The notes: generated by a model from the letters alone, not told the origin. Numbered from the stretch's first letter, positions 50,482 to 58,834 are shown. The stretch: 64,000 bases of DNA from Streptomyces spongiicola (GCF_003122365.1 NZ_CP029254.1:3172501-3236500), one strand, 5' to 3'. Translations and numbers: made by a program.

Positions 50482-51585
50482 ATGACGCTGGAATCCGAAC
50501 TCGAAATCTATCGACAGCGAATCACTACCGACTCGTACCCAATGTCAATTAGTGAGATCGCGAATCTCTATCGCGATGGGGAGATGGATATCCATCCGGA
50601 ATTTCAACGCATCTTCAGGTGGTCTGGCGCCCAGAGGACTAAGTTGATTGAGAGTGTTCTGCTCGGCATCCCTTTGCCGAGCATATTTGTTGCTCAGAAC
50701 GAGGAGGGCGTTTGGGATGTAGTAGACGGAGTGCAGAGGCTGTCCACGATTTTTCAGTTCATGGGAATCCTCCGAGATGACGAAGGTGAGCTTGTAGAGC
50801 CTTTTGTTTGCGAGGCTGCACCATTCTTGACCAGCCTCGACGGGGTGGCTTATGAACGCTTCGAGGAGGCGGAGAAGGCGCTAACGCGCGCTCAGCAGCT
50901 CGACTTTAAACGGTCCCGCATCGACGTAAAGATTATTAAGCGTGAGAGCGATAATCGGGCCAAGTACGACCTCTTTCAGCGCCTCAACTCTTACGGCAGC
51001 ATCGCAACCCCCCAGGAACTCCGAAACTGCCTCCTTGTAAGTCTCAGCAGAACCCACTTCGATTGGCTTCAGGAGGCGGCGTCATCGAAGGATTTCAAGG
51101 ACGTGCTGAATCTGCCAGAAAGACTCATCAAAGAGCAGTACCACCTGGAGCTCGCTCTTCGATTCATCACATTGCGCTCGTTGCCTGAAGATAGAATCTC
51201 CAGTATTGGAAATATCGGAGATTTCCTTTCCTCGGAGATTCTGTCCATCGTTGAGAAGAGCTACGCTGAACTCCGGGCGGAGGAGGAAGCTTTCGGTATT
51301 TGCTTCAGAATGCTGAACGATGCTCTCGGGGGTGACACGATGCGCAAGTTGAACCCCACCACGGGGCGTACGGAAGGCGCTTTTTCCTCTACTGCCTTTG
51401 AAGTGCTTGCTCTCGGTTTGGGGTACTACGCCCCTGAGCTCTCGCTTGGGGCGGAAGACGTGCGGCTCGCCCGCGAGATGCTATGGAATGACCCGGCATT
51501 CGCGCCCGGACACGCGACTGGGCAACGAGCCGACCAGCGGATGAAGAGGACCATTCCTTACGGGCGTCAACTATTTTCTGCCTGA
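50482..51585 (+). CDS. DUF262 domain protein (ParB/GmrS-like fold), likely defence protein
   Basis: A 367-residue soluble protein. Residues about 18-100 match the DUF262 N-terminal domain: ISEIANLYRDGEMDIHPEFQ, the first QR pair in EFQR (40-43), W47 and the signature DGVQRLST (82-89, usual form DGQQRLT). The second conserved block is FQRLNSYGSIATPQELRN (165-182). DUF262 proteins include GmrS and the SspE and BrxU nucleases; the QR motif binds or hydrolyses nucleotide. The C-terminal half (200-367) is helical and has no HNH motif that I can see, so the nuclease may be the next gene. A/T-rich codon use (ATT, TTT, AAG, CTT) contrasts strongly with the host. The stop is 11 bp from the next start. 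Confidence 0.88.
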   Translation: MTLESELEIYRQRITTDSYPMSISEIANLYRDGEMDIHPEFQRIFRWSGAQRTKLIESVLLGIPLPSIFVAQNEEGVWDVVDGVQRLSTIFQFMGILRDDEGELVEPFVCEAAPFLTSLDGVAYERFEEAEKALTRAQQLDFKRSRIDVKIIKRESDNRAKYDLFQRLNSYGSIATPQELRNCLLVSLSRTHFDWLQEAASSKDFKDVLNLPERLIKEQYHLELALRFITLRSLPEDRISSIGNIGDFLSSEILSIVEKSYAELRAEEEAFGICFRMLNDALGGDTMRKLNPTTGRTEGAFSSTAFEVLALGLGYYAPELSLGAEDVRLAREMLWNDPAFAPGHATGQRADQRMKRTIPYGRQLFSA

Positions 51586-51596
51586 CTGGGGGATTC

Positions 51597-52238
51597 GTGG
51601 ATCCGACGCGATTCATCGAGAGCATTGACCGCCAGCTAGCACGAAGAAAGGTCGAGCTCTCAAACCTGAGCATTATGGTCTCGGAGCAGAACCCCGACCC
51701 CCACCGACTAAGCTGTATTGCGAGGTCTGCTGTAGTCCTCGCTTACGCCCACTGGGAAGGCTTCGTCAAGCGCGGAAGTGGCGACTACGTGAAATTCATT
51801 AACGGTGCAGGGATCAAAGTCGCTGACCTCAAGTTCCCTTTCCAAGCCGCATACGTACTCTCGACCTTTAAGAGAGCCTCAAACAGCGTGAAGACGAGGT
51901 ACCTGGGTGAGCTTTTGCAAGAGATTGACGCTCGGCGTGCAGAAGTTTTTTCGGTCCCCCCGGACAAATGCATAGACACTGAGAGTAATCTCTCCTCCAA
52001 TGTCTTTAAAGAGATCGTTCAGGGTGTCGGGTTGGACATTCTTCCACTCTATGAAACCCGTAGCGTATTCATTGACCAAAGAATTGTCTTGGCGCGGAAT
52101 CAGGTTGCTCATGGGGAGCTGGTCAGCTTTGATGCGGTAGACGTCAAGGATCGCATTGATGGCGTTCGACTCCTCATCGATACTTATGCAGACCAGCTGA
52201 AAAATGCGGCTTCGGCGGATGCGTATTTGAAGATTTGA
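51597..52238 (+). CDS. HEPN-domain protein, MAE_28990/MAE_18760-like putative RNase
   Basis: A 213-residue all-helical protein. The N-terminal helix pair has RSAVVLAYAHWEGFVKRGS (residues 43-61), the block typical of the MAE_28990/MAE_18760 HEPN families. The C-terminal helix bears the HEPN catalytic motif R-x4-H as R167-NQVA-H172, followed by GELVS. HEPN proteins of this type cut RNA, often tRNA or mRNA, as toxins or abortive-infection effectors. A G-rich site precedes the GTG start, only 11 bp after the DUF262 stop, so the pair is coupled. Codon use is as foreign as that of its partner. Function is inferred from family and context. Confidence 0.85.
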   Translation: MDPTRFIESIDRQLARRKVELSNLSIMVSEQNPDPHRLSCIARSAVVLAYAHWEGFVKRGSGDYVKFINGAGIKVADLKFPFQAAYVLSTFKRASNSVKTRYLGELLQEIDARRAEVFSVPPDKCIDTESNLSSNVFKEIVQGVGLDILPLYETRSVFIDQRIVLARNQVAHGELVSFDAVDVKDRIDGVRLLIDTYADQLKNAASADAYLKI

Positions 52239-52690
52239 TTCCCGTGTCTGGACTTTCCTGTAGGCGCAGCATCAGGTCGGTGGAGCGGCTTTGGGGTGGC
52301 GCTGCTTTGGCGCGAGTGATCATGGCCCCGTAAGCTTCCGGCGCGTCGGGCAGTCTGTGGACCTGCCCGGTAAAGCACGACGTTGGGGCCATGATCTTCG
52401 AGGCTCGCGCCAAAGTGGCTCCGTAAAGCCGCGGAGCCGACCGCCCCAGCCACGACGTACCCCTTCTCTGGCATCAGGCGACTGATTGCCGTGAGCGCGG
52501 CACGGGCGCCGGCCGGGCTGGAGCGGGACGGAGGCAGGAGCGCAGGCCCGGCCGGGGGCCGGGCCGCGCGCGGCGAGCGGAGCGAGCCGACTTGAACCCG
52601 TAGGGAGACTTTGAATCACGCTCGTGCTGCTGGTCGTTGATGCTGCTCTTGTGCCTGGTGGCTGCTGGCTCGTGGTGTAGAACCCTGGGT
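52239..52690. other. hairpin-rich intergenic region after the cargo operon
   Basis: Holds the 111-bp inverted-repeat structure described separately, a further hairpin GGCTCCG...CGGAGCC (52,417-52,438) and GGCCCGGCCGGGGGCCGGGCC at 52,550-52,570. No gene is seen. Confidence 0.6.
52305..52415. repeat. nested inverted repeat (long stem-loop)
   Basis: CTTTGGCGCGAG (52305-52316) pairs with CTCGCGCCAAAG (52404-52415). GATCATGGCCCC (52318-52329) pairs with GGGGCCATGATC (52385-52396). CGGGCAG pairs with CTGCCCG further in. Three perfect stems are therefore stacked in one structure of 111 nt. Confidence 0.9.
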
Positions 52691-53551
52691 ATGGGGAGTG
52701 AGCGGCGCGAGCGGATGAGGGTGCTGGGGGCACGGCTTCGGGTTCTCCGTGCGGATGTCGGCCTGACGGGTGCCGCTCTGGCGCAGCAGGCTGGTGTGGG
52801 TCAGCCGACGGTTTCCAAGGTGGAGAACGGGCGTATGGTCCCAAGCCCCGATGTGCTGGATCGGTTGTCCGGGGCGCTTGGGCTCGATGAGTCGACGGCC
52901 GGTGAGGTTCGCGCGCTGCTGGCTGCGGTTGAGGCTGCCGTGGAGACCGGTTCCGGCTCCGATGGGGACGTCTCCGCGGGGCTCGTCGTGGATGAGGCGG
53001 TCCGTGGTGCTCGGCTGGTGCGTTCCTTTCAGTGCGTGGTCCTGCCGGCCATGCTCCAGAGCGCCGAGTACGCCCGTCAGGTCTTCCTGACGTCACCGGA
53101 GTTGGACGCTGAGGCGGTAGGCCGGGCCGTCGCGGCTCGGGTGGAGCGTCAGGGTCTGCTGTACGAGCCGGGGCGCGAGTCGGTGTTCGTGCTGACGGAG
53201 GCGGTGTTGCGGACGTGGCCGGGGACGCCGTCGCTGATGCTCGCCCAGCTTGATCGACTGTTGGCCGTCGAGAGTCTGGACACGGTGCGGCTCGGGATCA
53301 TCCCGTGGCGTCGACCGGTGCCGGTGCTGCCCCGGTACGGCTTCACACTCTGTGACCGGCGGTCTGTCGTGGTGGAGGTGTTCCCGGGTGAGCGGGTTTC
53401 TACCGAGGAAGATGACCTTGCTCGGTGCGAGGAGATGTTCAGCCGGTTCGAGGGCGCGGCGGTCTTCGGCGGTGAGGTGCGAGACCTGCTGATGCGGGTG
53501 ATGGGTGAGTTTCGCGGGCTGAGGGACCGCCATCACTCGGTAGGGGAATAA
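52691..53551 (+). CDS. XRE-family regulator with DUF5753 domain
   Basis: A 286-residue regulator. The HTH is at about residues 15-70 (LRADVGLTGAALAQQAGVGQ, TVSKVENGRMVPS). The DUF5753 domain fills the rest with its hallmark LPAMLQSAEYARQV, then VERQGLLYEP, VLTEAVLRTWPG, LGIIPWRRPVPVLP and a C-terminal EGAAVFGGEV block. It is intact, unlike the related chromosomal gene at 3.3 kb. Codon use is of Streptomyces type but with more GTG/GTC variety, which suits a resident of mobile elements. It may control cargo or transfer genes. Confidence 0.88.
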   Translation: MGSERRERMRVLGARLRVLRADVGLTGAALAQQAGVGQPTVSKVENGRMVPSPDVLDRLSGALGLDESTAGEVRALLAAVEAAVETGSGSDGDVSAGLVVDEAVRGARLVRSFQCVVLPAMLQSAEYARQVFLTSPELDAEAVGRAVAARVERQGLLYEPGRESVFVLTEAVLRTWPGTPSLMLAQLDRLLAVESLDTVRLGIIPWRRPVPVLPRYGFTLCDRRSVVVEVFPGERVSTEEDDLARCEEMFSRFEGAAVFGGEVRDLLMRVMGEFRGLRDRHHSVGE

Positions 53552-53606
53552 TTCCTTTGAATGCCTAGATCGGTGCCCCTGGCGGGAATACTCTGCTGCT
53601 CGTGCT

Positions 53607-53622
53607 GTCTAGCCCTCTAGAC
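53607..53622. promoter_or_regulatory. GTCTAG-N4-CTAGAC operator, copy 1
   Basis: A palindrome with perfect 6-bp arms (GTCTAG, CCCT, CTAGAC), 14 bp before the RsbW-like gene; it is one of several such sites in the element. Confidence 0.7.
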
Positions 53623-53635
53623 GAGGAGTGTTGCC

Positions 53636-54025
53636 GTGCTCACCAAGTGGTGTCGTGCCTTCCCTGGCCTGCCCGAACAAGTCGCCGAAGCCCGTCACTT
53701 CGTATCCGCGTTACTTGAGGAGTGGGAGTGCGTCGACGAGGGGGCCCTGATCGTCGGGGAGCTGGCGGCCAACGCCGTGCGCCACTCGCTGAGTGGCAAG
53801 GCCGGCGGCTGGTTCCTCGTGGTCGTCGGCTTCGGCGCGGACTTCGTGCGTATCGAGGTGATCGACCAGGGCGGCGACAGCGCTCCGACGATGCGGGACG
53901 CGACCAGCCTGGAAGAGGGAGGCCGCGGGCTGATGCTGGTGGCGGCCTGTGCGAAGGACTGGGGCACCAAGACTCTGTCGCAGGGTTTCTCGGTGTGGGC
54001 TGATCTTGTGCCGGAGGGGGTGTGA
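53636..54025 (+). CDS. RsbW-like ATP-binding protein (HATPase_c)
   Basis: A 129-residue single HATPase domain. The N box is GELAANAVRHS (residues 41-51), G1 is EVIDQGG and G2 EEGGRGLMLVAACA. Streptomyces carry dozens of such anti-sigma-type kinases. Conserved His/Asn pairs are in place, so it should bind ATP. GAGGAG precedes the GTG start. It follows a GTCTAG operator. A role as an antagonist in a small partner-switching circuit with the HTH and PP2C-like genes is possible. Confidence 0.85.
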   Translation: MLTKWCRAFPGLPEQVAEARHFVSALLEEWECVDEGALIVGELAANAVRHSLSGKAGGWFLVVVGFGADFVRIEVIDQGGDSAPTMRDATSLEEGGRGLMLVAACAKDWGTKTLSQGFSVWADLVPEGV

Positions 54026-54154
54026 CCGCCTCCAGCCTGCTCCACCCCGGCCGCTGGGCGGGCGGCGGGGAATGACCCCTCGCGGGGTGCCTCGGCGCCG
54101 GTCCGGCCTCCATGTGATCGGCGTCCGGTCGGGTCGGCCGCTCCTGCCCGTTTC

Positions 54155-54170
54155 GTCTAGGGGCCTAGAC
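54155..54170. promoter_or_regulatory. GTCTAG-N4-CTAGAC operator, copy 2
   Basis: GTCTAG-GGGC-CTAGAC is perfectly symmetric in its arms. It includes TAGACT, a fair -10 hexamer, 28 bp before the HTH gene. Confidence 0.72.
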
Positions 54171-54197
54171 TCTCGGGTGAGGCAAGGAGGTGAGCGC

Positions 54198-55049
54198 ATG
54201 TCGGACGAGTTGCAGCGGATCATGGCGATCGATGATCCGTACCTGCTCCTGCGTGAGGTCACGACGCGGTTGGCCGACGCGCAGCAGGAGGTCACCGAAC
54301 TCGCTCGGCTGCGGCGCCGCGTGGTGCAGGACCTCCATGCTCAAGGGCTGTCGTACGCGCAGATCGCGGTGAAGGCCGGCCTCAGCCGCGGGCGCATCCA
54401 CCAGATCCGCCATACCGGCCCGGCGCCCGAGGGCGCGTTCCTCGGGTCGGGGGCCGTCACGGTCGCGACGCCGCTGCGGCGGGACGACGAACGCGGGCGC
54501 ACGGTCGTGGCCGTGGACGACGTCAGTTCCGGCAAGCGCCTGGAGGACCTGGCGCGGTCGTACGGGCTCGCTGTCACCTCCGAGCATGTACCGGTGAGCG
54601 GGGAGATCGACCTGAACCGTGACGGCCTGGTCGTCGTCTGCGGGCCGCGCATGTCACAGGACATGTGGAACACCTATGCCCAAGACCCTGTGCTGAGCTG
54701 GGAGAAGGCGGAGGACGGCCCCTGGACGGTCGTGGACCGGCTCACCGGCACCGTGCACCGGTCGGGGCAGGACGGTGATCCGGCCCGGCCGTACGACATC
54801 GGCTATCTCGGCCGGCTGCCGCGTCCGGACGGCAACGGCTCGCTCCTGGCCGTCGCCGGTATCCACACACAAGGCTCGCTCGGCGTCGTCCAGTTGCTCG
54901 CCTCGGAACTCAACTCCCTGTGGGGTCAGGTGGGAGACAACCGGTTCTCCACGCTGGTAGGCGTCGACTACGACCCGGAGACCAGTGAGCCGCGATCCGT
55001 CGAACTGGTCTGCCCGCTCTACCGTCACGACGAGGAGACGGCGGAGTGA
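54198..55049 (+). CDS. HTH protein with C-terminal domain of unknown function
   Basis: A 283-residue protein. A coiled-coil-like N-terminus (LREVTTRLADAQQEVTELARL) leads to a sigma-70-region-4-like HTH (LSYAQIAVKAGLSRGRIHQI, residues 52-71). A second domain from about residue 90 has VAVDDVSSGKRLEDLA, VVVCGPRMSQDMWNTY, LAVAGIHTQGSLGVVQLL and a final FSTLVGVDYDPET. The CGPR-x-S pattern after a hydrophobic strand looks like a nucleotide- or ligand-sensing Rossmann-type domain, but I do not recognise it. The stop overlaps the next start (GTGA). I suspect it binds the GTCTAG operators, including its own. Confidence 0.75.
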   Translation: MSDELQRIMAIDDPYLLLREVTTRLADAQQEVTELARLRRRVVQDLHAQGLSYAQIAVKAGLSRGRIHQIRHTGPAPEGAFLGSGAVTVATPLRRDDERGRTVVAVDDVSSGKRLEDLARSYGLAVTSEHVPVSGEIDLNRDGLVVVCGPRMSQDMWNTYAQDPVLSWEKAEDGPWTVVDRLTGTVHRSGQDGDPARPYDIGYLGRLPRPDGNGSLLAVAGIHTQGSLGVVQLLASELNSLWGQVGDNRFSTLVGVDYDPETSEPRSVELVCPLYRHDEETAE

Positions 55050-55867
55050 GGTTCACCCTCGCCACCTCGCCGTCCACGCCGGGCGGTGAGAACGAGGACT
55101 TCGCCGCTGCCGCCCCTGATGCCGCCGTGCTCCTCGACGGCGCCGGCGTGGAGGGTGCGAAAACCGGGTGTGTGCACGGCGTCGCCTGGTTCTCCGGGAC
55201 GCTGGGGGCGCTGCTGCTGCGCACTCTCGTCGCGCGTCCAGTCTGGTCGCTCGCCGAGTGCCTGGCCGACTCCATCCGCATCACCCGCTCGCTCCACGAG
55301 GACGTCTGCGACCTGGAGTACCGGGCCAGTCCGACCAGCACGGTCGTTGCCGTCCGTGCCTGTGGGGGAGAACTCGAACACCTTGTGCTCGGTGACTCGT
55401 CACTGCTCCTCGCGCAGCGGGACGGGAGCTCTTCCGTCATCACCGACCGGCGCCTGGACGAGGTCGGCGCCCCGCTTCGTGGGCCTGTCGACGAGCTGCC
55501 CACCGGTTCGCCGGAACACGCCGCCGCACTGGCCGAGTACCGGGACGCCCTGACGTCTCTCCGGAACCGGCCGGGCGGCTTCTGGATCGCGGGTCCCGAT
55601 CCGCTCGCGGCCGAGCACGCGCTGACCGGCACGGCGCCGCTGGACTCCCTGGCTTCGGTGACGCTGCTGAGCGACGGCGCGACACGGCTGGTGGACCGCT
55701 TCCGGCTTGCCTCGTGGGGCGAGGTATCGGCCCTCCTCGACTCCACCGGCCCGGACGAACTGATCCGCCGGACCCGTGAGGCAGAGGACAGCGACCTTGA
55801 CGGTCGACGCTGGCCGCGGGGGAAGGCACACGATGACGCCACCGCTCTGCACTTGACGCTTTCTTAG
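55046..55867 (+). CDS. PP2C-like phosphatase domain protein
   Basis: A 273-residue protein with PP2C features: the N-terminal acidic ENEDF (residues 15-19), LLDGAG (29-34), LVLGDSSLLL (metal Asp), VTLLSDGATRLVDRF and a C-terminal HDDATALHL. The metal Asp residues of a PPM phosphatase are mostly present, though LDGAG replaces the usual DG(H/M)GG, so activity is uncertain. Coupled to the HTH gene by a GTGA overlap. It probably acts on the phosphorylation state of a partner encoded by the same block. Confidence 0.78.
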   Translation: MRFTLATSPSTPGGENEDFAAAAPDAAVLLDGAGVEGAKTGCVHGVAWFSGTLGALLLRTLVARPVWSLAECLADSIRITRSLHEDVCDLEYRASPTSTVVAVRACGGELEHLVLGDSSLLLAQRDGSSSVITDRRLDEVGAPLRGPVDELPTGSPEHAAALAEYRDALTSLRNRPGGFWIAGPDPLAAEHALTGTAPLDSLASVTLLSDGATRLVDRFRLASWGEVSALLDSTGPDELIRRTREAEDSDLDGRRWPRGKAHDDATALHLTLS

Positions 55868-55902
55868 AGAACCGGTCGCTCCGCCGACACGGCTACCGTA
55901 TA

Positions 55903-55995
55903 CCCCCCTAGACAGTTGACGGGGTGTCGGTTTACGGTACACGTCAACCCCCCTAGACAGTTGGGGTGGATGCCTCCCTGAGCTGTCTAGGGGGG
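55903..55995. promoter_or_regulatory. three CTAGACAG operator half-sites before the transfer operon
   Basis: CCCCCCTAGACAGTTG occurs twice as a direct repeat (55903-55918, 55948-55963). The inverted CTGTCTAGGGGGG follows at 55983-55995. The region is in the 181-bp gap before the SCO3933-like gene. Confidence 0.75.
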
Positions 55996-56048
55996 TAATC
56001 AACGGCCCGGCGTCCGTGACGGACGCCCGATCAGGTGAGGTTCACAGA

Positions 56049-56396
56049 ATGCGTGTCATCCCCGTGGACACCTCGTCCGCCACTCTGCTGGTCACGAAGC
56101 TGCCCGAGGTCAAGGTGAGGGACCGGCAGACCGGTGAGGTGGCCGTGGACCCGGTGACCAACGACCGGCTCATGGTCCTGGAGCTGGTGTTCATCGCCGA
56201 GGGCGGTTCGGACATGATCAAGGTCACCGTGCCCGAGAAGGGCATCGGCGACGGCCTGGTCATGGGTACGGCGGTCTTCCTGTCCGGGCTCGTGGCCCGG
56301 CCCTGGGAGAGTGAGTTCGGCGGCCGTACCCGGCACGGCATCGCCTACCGTGCGGACGCCGTCATGGCCGGCGCTCCGGCTGCGGTGCAGGGCTGA
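56049..56396 (+). CDS. SCO3933-like regulatory protein of the transfer operon
   Basis: A 115-residue protein of the family annotated as SCO3933-type regulatory proteins, commonly found right before traSA in AICEs. It starts MRVIPVDTSSATLLVTKLPE and has VDPVTNDRLMVLELVFIAEG and a beta-rich C-terminus. No HTH is apparent, so a DNA-binding role is not clear; it may assist transfer. A 5-bp gap separates it from traSA. Confidence 0.85.
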   Translation: MRVIPVDTSSATLLVTKLPEVKVRDRQTGEVAVDPVTNDRLMVLELVFIAEGGSDMIKVTVPEKGIGDGLVMGTAVFLSGLVARPWESEFGGRTRHGIAYRADAVMAGAPAAVQG

Positions 56397-56401
56397 GCAT
56401 C

Positions 56402-57763
56402 ATGACCGATGCCCTGTGGGTTCTGGTGCCTGCCCTGCTGTCGGTGGCCGCGCTGGTCGCGGTGCGCCGTCGGCTGCCGGTCCTGTTCTGGTGGCTGGTC
56501 GGGTATCCGGCCGTGTCGCTGCGGGTGCTCGCCACGTACCGGGCCACCATGGACGCCTGCGGCCTGACGGTGCCCGCCTCGGCCATGCGCCGGGCCACCG
56601 CCCGGATGATCGGGCGGCAGGCTGCTCCCGTACCGCCCCGCCGGTCGCTGCCGCTGCCGGCCGGGTCCGGGCTCGTGATGCGGCTGCGCATGGCGGCCGG
56701 GCAGGCGCCCGAGGACTTCGCCGCCTCGGCCGACCGGCTGCGGCACGCCTGGAGCGCGCACGCCGTGCACGTCCGTCCCACCAAGCCGGGGCGGCTGGAA
56801 CTGCGGTTGGTCGGCTGGGACGTCCTCTCCGACGTCCGGCCCCCGCGGCGTTGGCCGCGCACCGATCCGCTGTCCCTGCCGCTGGCGCTGCGCGAAGACG
56901 GGCACTGGCACGTACGGGACTTCCGCACCGTGCCGCATGAACTCATCCTCGGTGCAACACAGTCCGGGAAGTCCGTATACCTGCGCAACCTGCTGTGCGG
57001 GCTGGCCCGGCAACCTGTCGCGCTCGTCGGCATCGACTGCAAGTGGGGCGTCGAACTGGCGCCGTTCGCAGCCCGGTTGTCGGCGCTGGCCGACACGCCG
57101 GACCGTGCCAACGACCTTCTCGACGTCCTGATGGAGGAGATGGAGGCACGGTTCCGCCTGATCGGCATGGCGGGCGGGAACGGTCCGGACACCGCACTCA
57201 CCTCGGACGTCTGGGGCCTGCCCGAGAAGGACCGGCCGGTGCCGGTCGTGGTCGTCGTCGACGAGGTCGCCGAACTCTTCCTCGCCGCGAGCAAGGACGA
57301 CGAGAAGCGGCGGGACGCCATGGTCACCAAACTCATCCGCCTCGCCCAGCTCGGCCGCGCGGCCGGCATCTACCTGGAGGTGTGCGGGCAGCGCTTCGGC
57401 GCCGAACTCGGCAAGGGCGCCACCATGCTGCGCGCCCAGCTCACCGGACGTGTCTGCCACCGCGTCAACGACGAGACGTCCGCCAACATGGCGCTCGGCG
57501 ACATCGCACCGGAAGCGGCGCTGGCGGCAACCTCCATCCCGGCCGAGCGGCCCGGCGTCGCGGTCGTCGGCGACTCCTCCGGCGGCTGGTCCCGCGTCCG
57601 CTCACCCCACCTCACCCTCGACGACGCGGCGGCCGTCTGCCGCGACAACTCGGGCCTGGTCCCGGAACTGCCCCGCCTCGACGCCTTCCGGCCCGCCGTC
57701 GCCGAACCGGCCGCGCCTTCCTTGGCCGCGCCTGCCGTACCCACGGCTCGGCTGACCGAGTAA
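56402..57763 (+). CDS. traSA: FtsK/SpoIIIE-type DNA translocase TraSA
   Basis: A 453-residue conjugative translocase. Two N-terminal membrane helices lie within residues 5-40. Walker A is GATQSGKS (184-191), Walker B VVVVVDEVAELF (282-293), with LAQLGRAAGIYLEVCGQRF and GRVCHRVNDE after it. TraB/TraSA proteins form hexameric rings that pump double-stranded DNA between mycelia, recognising short repeats in the clt locus through a C-terminal winged helix. Here the C-terminus after about residue 400 (LTLDDAAAVCRDN) is short. Confidence 0.93.
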   Translation: MTDALWVLVPALLSVAALVAVRRRLPVLFWWLVGYPAVSLRVLATYRATMDACGLTVPASAMRRATARMIGRQAAPVPPRRSLPLPAGSGLVMRLRMAAGQAPEDFAASADRLRHAWSAHAVHVRPTKPGRLELRLVGWDVLSDVRPPRRWPRTDPLSLPLALREDGHWHVRDFRTVPHELILGATQSGKSVYLRNLLCGLARQPVALVGIDCKWGVELAPFAARLSALADTPDRANDLLDVLMEEMEARFRLIGMAGGNGPDTALTSDVWGLPEKDRPVPVVVVVDEVAELFLAASKDDEKRRDAMVTKLIRLAQLGRAAGIYLEVCGQRFGAELGKGATMLRAQLTGRVCHRVNDETSANMALGDIAPEAALAATSIPAERPGVAVVGDSSGGWSRVRSPHLTLDDAAAVCRDNSGLVPELPRLDAFRPAVAEPAAPSLAAPAVPTARLTE

Positions 57764-57846
57764 CCGCGATCCCTTTCCCACGGTCGGCGTGACCGTCTCA
57801 CGCCACGTCCCTACCCCTCCCATGCCCTAAGCCGGAAGGAAGCCCC

Positions 57847-58059
57847 GTGTCACGTCCCTCCATCGCCGAGATCAGCGCGCTCACCGCCGACCTGGCCGCG
57901 CTCCGGCAGAACCGCACCTCCGCCGAGTACGCCGCGCTCATGGACCGCAAGGCGGACCTGCTGGAGCGCATCGCCCGTCACACGCCCGGCGACACCGGGG
58001 CCGTCGAGGTGGCCCGCCTCTCCCGCGAGCACGCCGACTCGCTCAAGTCCACCGACTGA
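57847..58059 (+). CDS. small helical protein of the transfer operon
   Basis: A 70-residue charged, coiled-coil-like protein (ISALTADLAALRQNRTSAEYAAL, DRKADLLERIA). It starts at GTG after GGAAGGAAG. Similar small proteins are found between traSA and the DUF2637 gene in AICEs, but I know no function. Confidence 0.75.
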   Translation: MSRPSIAEISALTADLAALRQNRTSAEYAALMDRKADLLERIARHTPGDTGAVEVARLSREHADSLKSTD

Positions 58060-58083
58060 CCACGCCGGAGGGAGACCGAGCCG

Positions 58084-58821
58084 ATGCGTGCCCACCTGTC
58101 CCGCGTGGACGCCGTGATCGTTCAGGCCGTCATTGCCGGAGCCCTGTCCTTCTCCCATCTGCACGACCTCGCCGCGGCGGCCGGACAGGACGGCTGGAAG
58201 GCGTGGGCCTACCCCGTGAGCGTCGACCTTCTCCTGGTCGCCGCCTGGCGCCGGATGCGCCGGCAGCAGCGGGCTGGACGGGCGGCCGGTGGTCCGCGGC
58301 TGTGGTTCCTGGTGGCCCTGGCCGCATCCCTCGGCGCCAACGTCGCCACGGCCGGGCTCCTCGACCTGGACGACGTACCGGCCTGGCTCCGCGTAACGGT
58401 CGCGGGCTGGCCTGCCGTCGCCTTCTTCGGCGGCACGCTGCTGGCTCACGCCCCGCACATCCCGGAAGCACCGACGACCCCGGCCTCCCCAGCGGAGGAC
58501 ACCGAAACGGAGCCGCACGCCGTCCGGTCCGCCGTCGCCCGGCCCGGCCGTGAGGCGCTGCCGACGTCCTCCGCCGACCCCGGACCGGCTCCGGAGACTG
58601 CTGGCCCCGGTCCGGCTCGGAAGGCAACAGCCGATCCGGTTGCCGCTCCGGCCCCCGAGTCCGCTTCCGCCGTCGCCCTGCCGCCCGCCCTCGTCGACCG
58701 CGTCCGGGCTTTGGCCGACGAGCACCGCTCGGTCACCGGCCACCCCGCCGACCCGGACGCCGTACGCACCCGGCTCGGCCTGCCCCCGTCCATGACCGCA
58801 TCCGTCGCCGCACACCTCTGA
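58084..58821 (+). CDS. DUF2637 membrane protein (SpdB-like)
   Basis: A 245-residue membrane protein with three to four helices in the N-terminal half (residues 8-125: ALSFSHLHDLAAAAG, WAYPVSVDLLLVAAW, WFLVALAASLGANVA, VAGWPAVAFFGGTLLAHAPH), which is the DUF2637 signature. The C-terminal half is Pro/Ala-rich with a small helical end that resembles the HTH-like tails of such proteins. These act in intramycelial plasmid spread next to the Tra protein. Confidence 0.88.
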   Translation: MRAHLSRVDAVIVQAVIAGALSFSHLHDLAAAAGQDGWKAWAYPVSVDLLLVAAWRRMRRQQRAGRAAGGPRLWFLVALAASLGANVATAGLLDLDDVPAWLRVTVAGWPAVAFFGGTLLAHAPHIPEAPTTPASPAEDTETEPHAVRSAVARPGREALPTSSADPGPAPETAGPGPARKATADPVAAPAPESASAVALPPALVDRVRALADEHRSVTGHPADPDAVRTRLGLPPSMTASVAAHL

Positions 58822-58834
58822 GAGGAGCACCGCC

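Noticed and set aside
50482..51585. DUF262 protein as a complete GmrSD-type type IV restriction enzyme
   Set aside because: I see no DUF1524/HNH His-Asn motif in the C-terminal half, and no GmrD gene follows.
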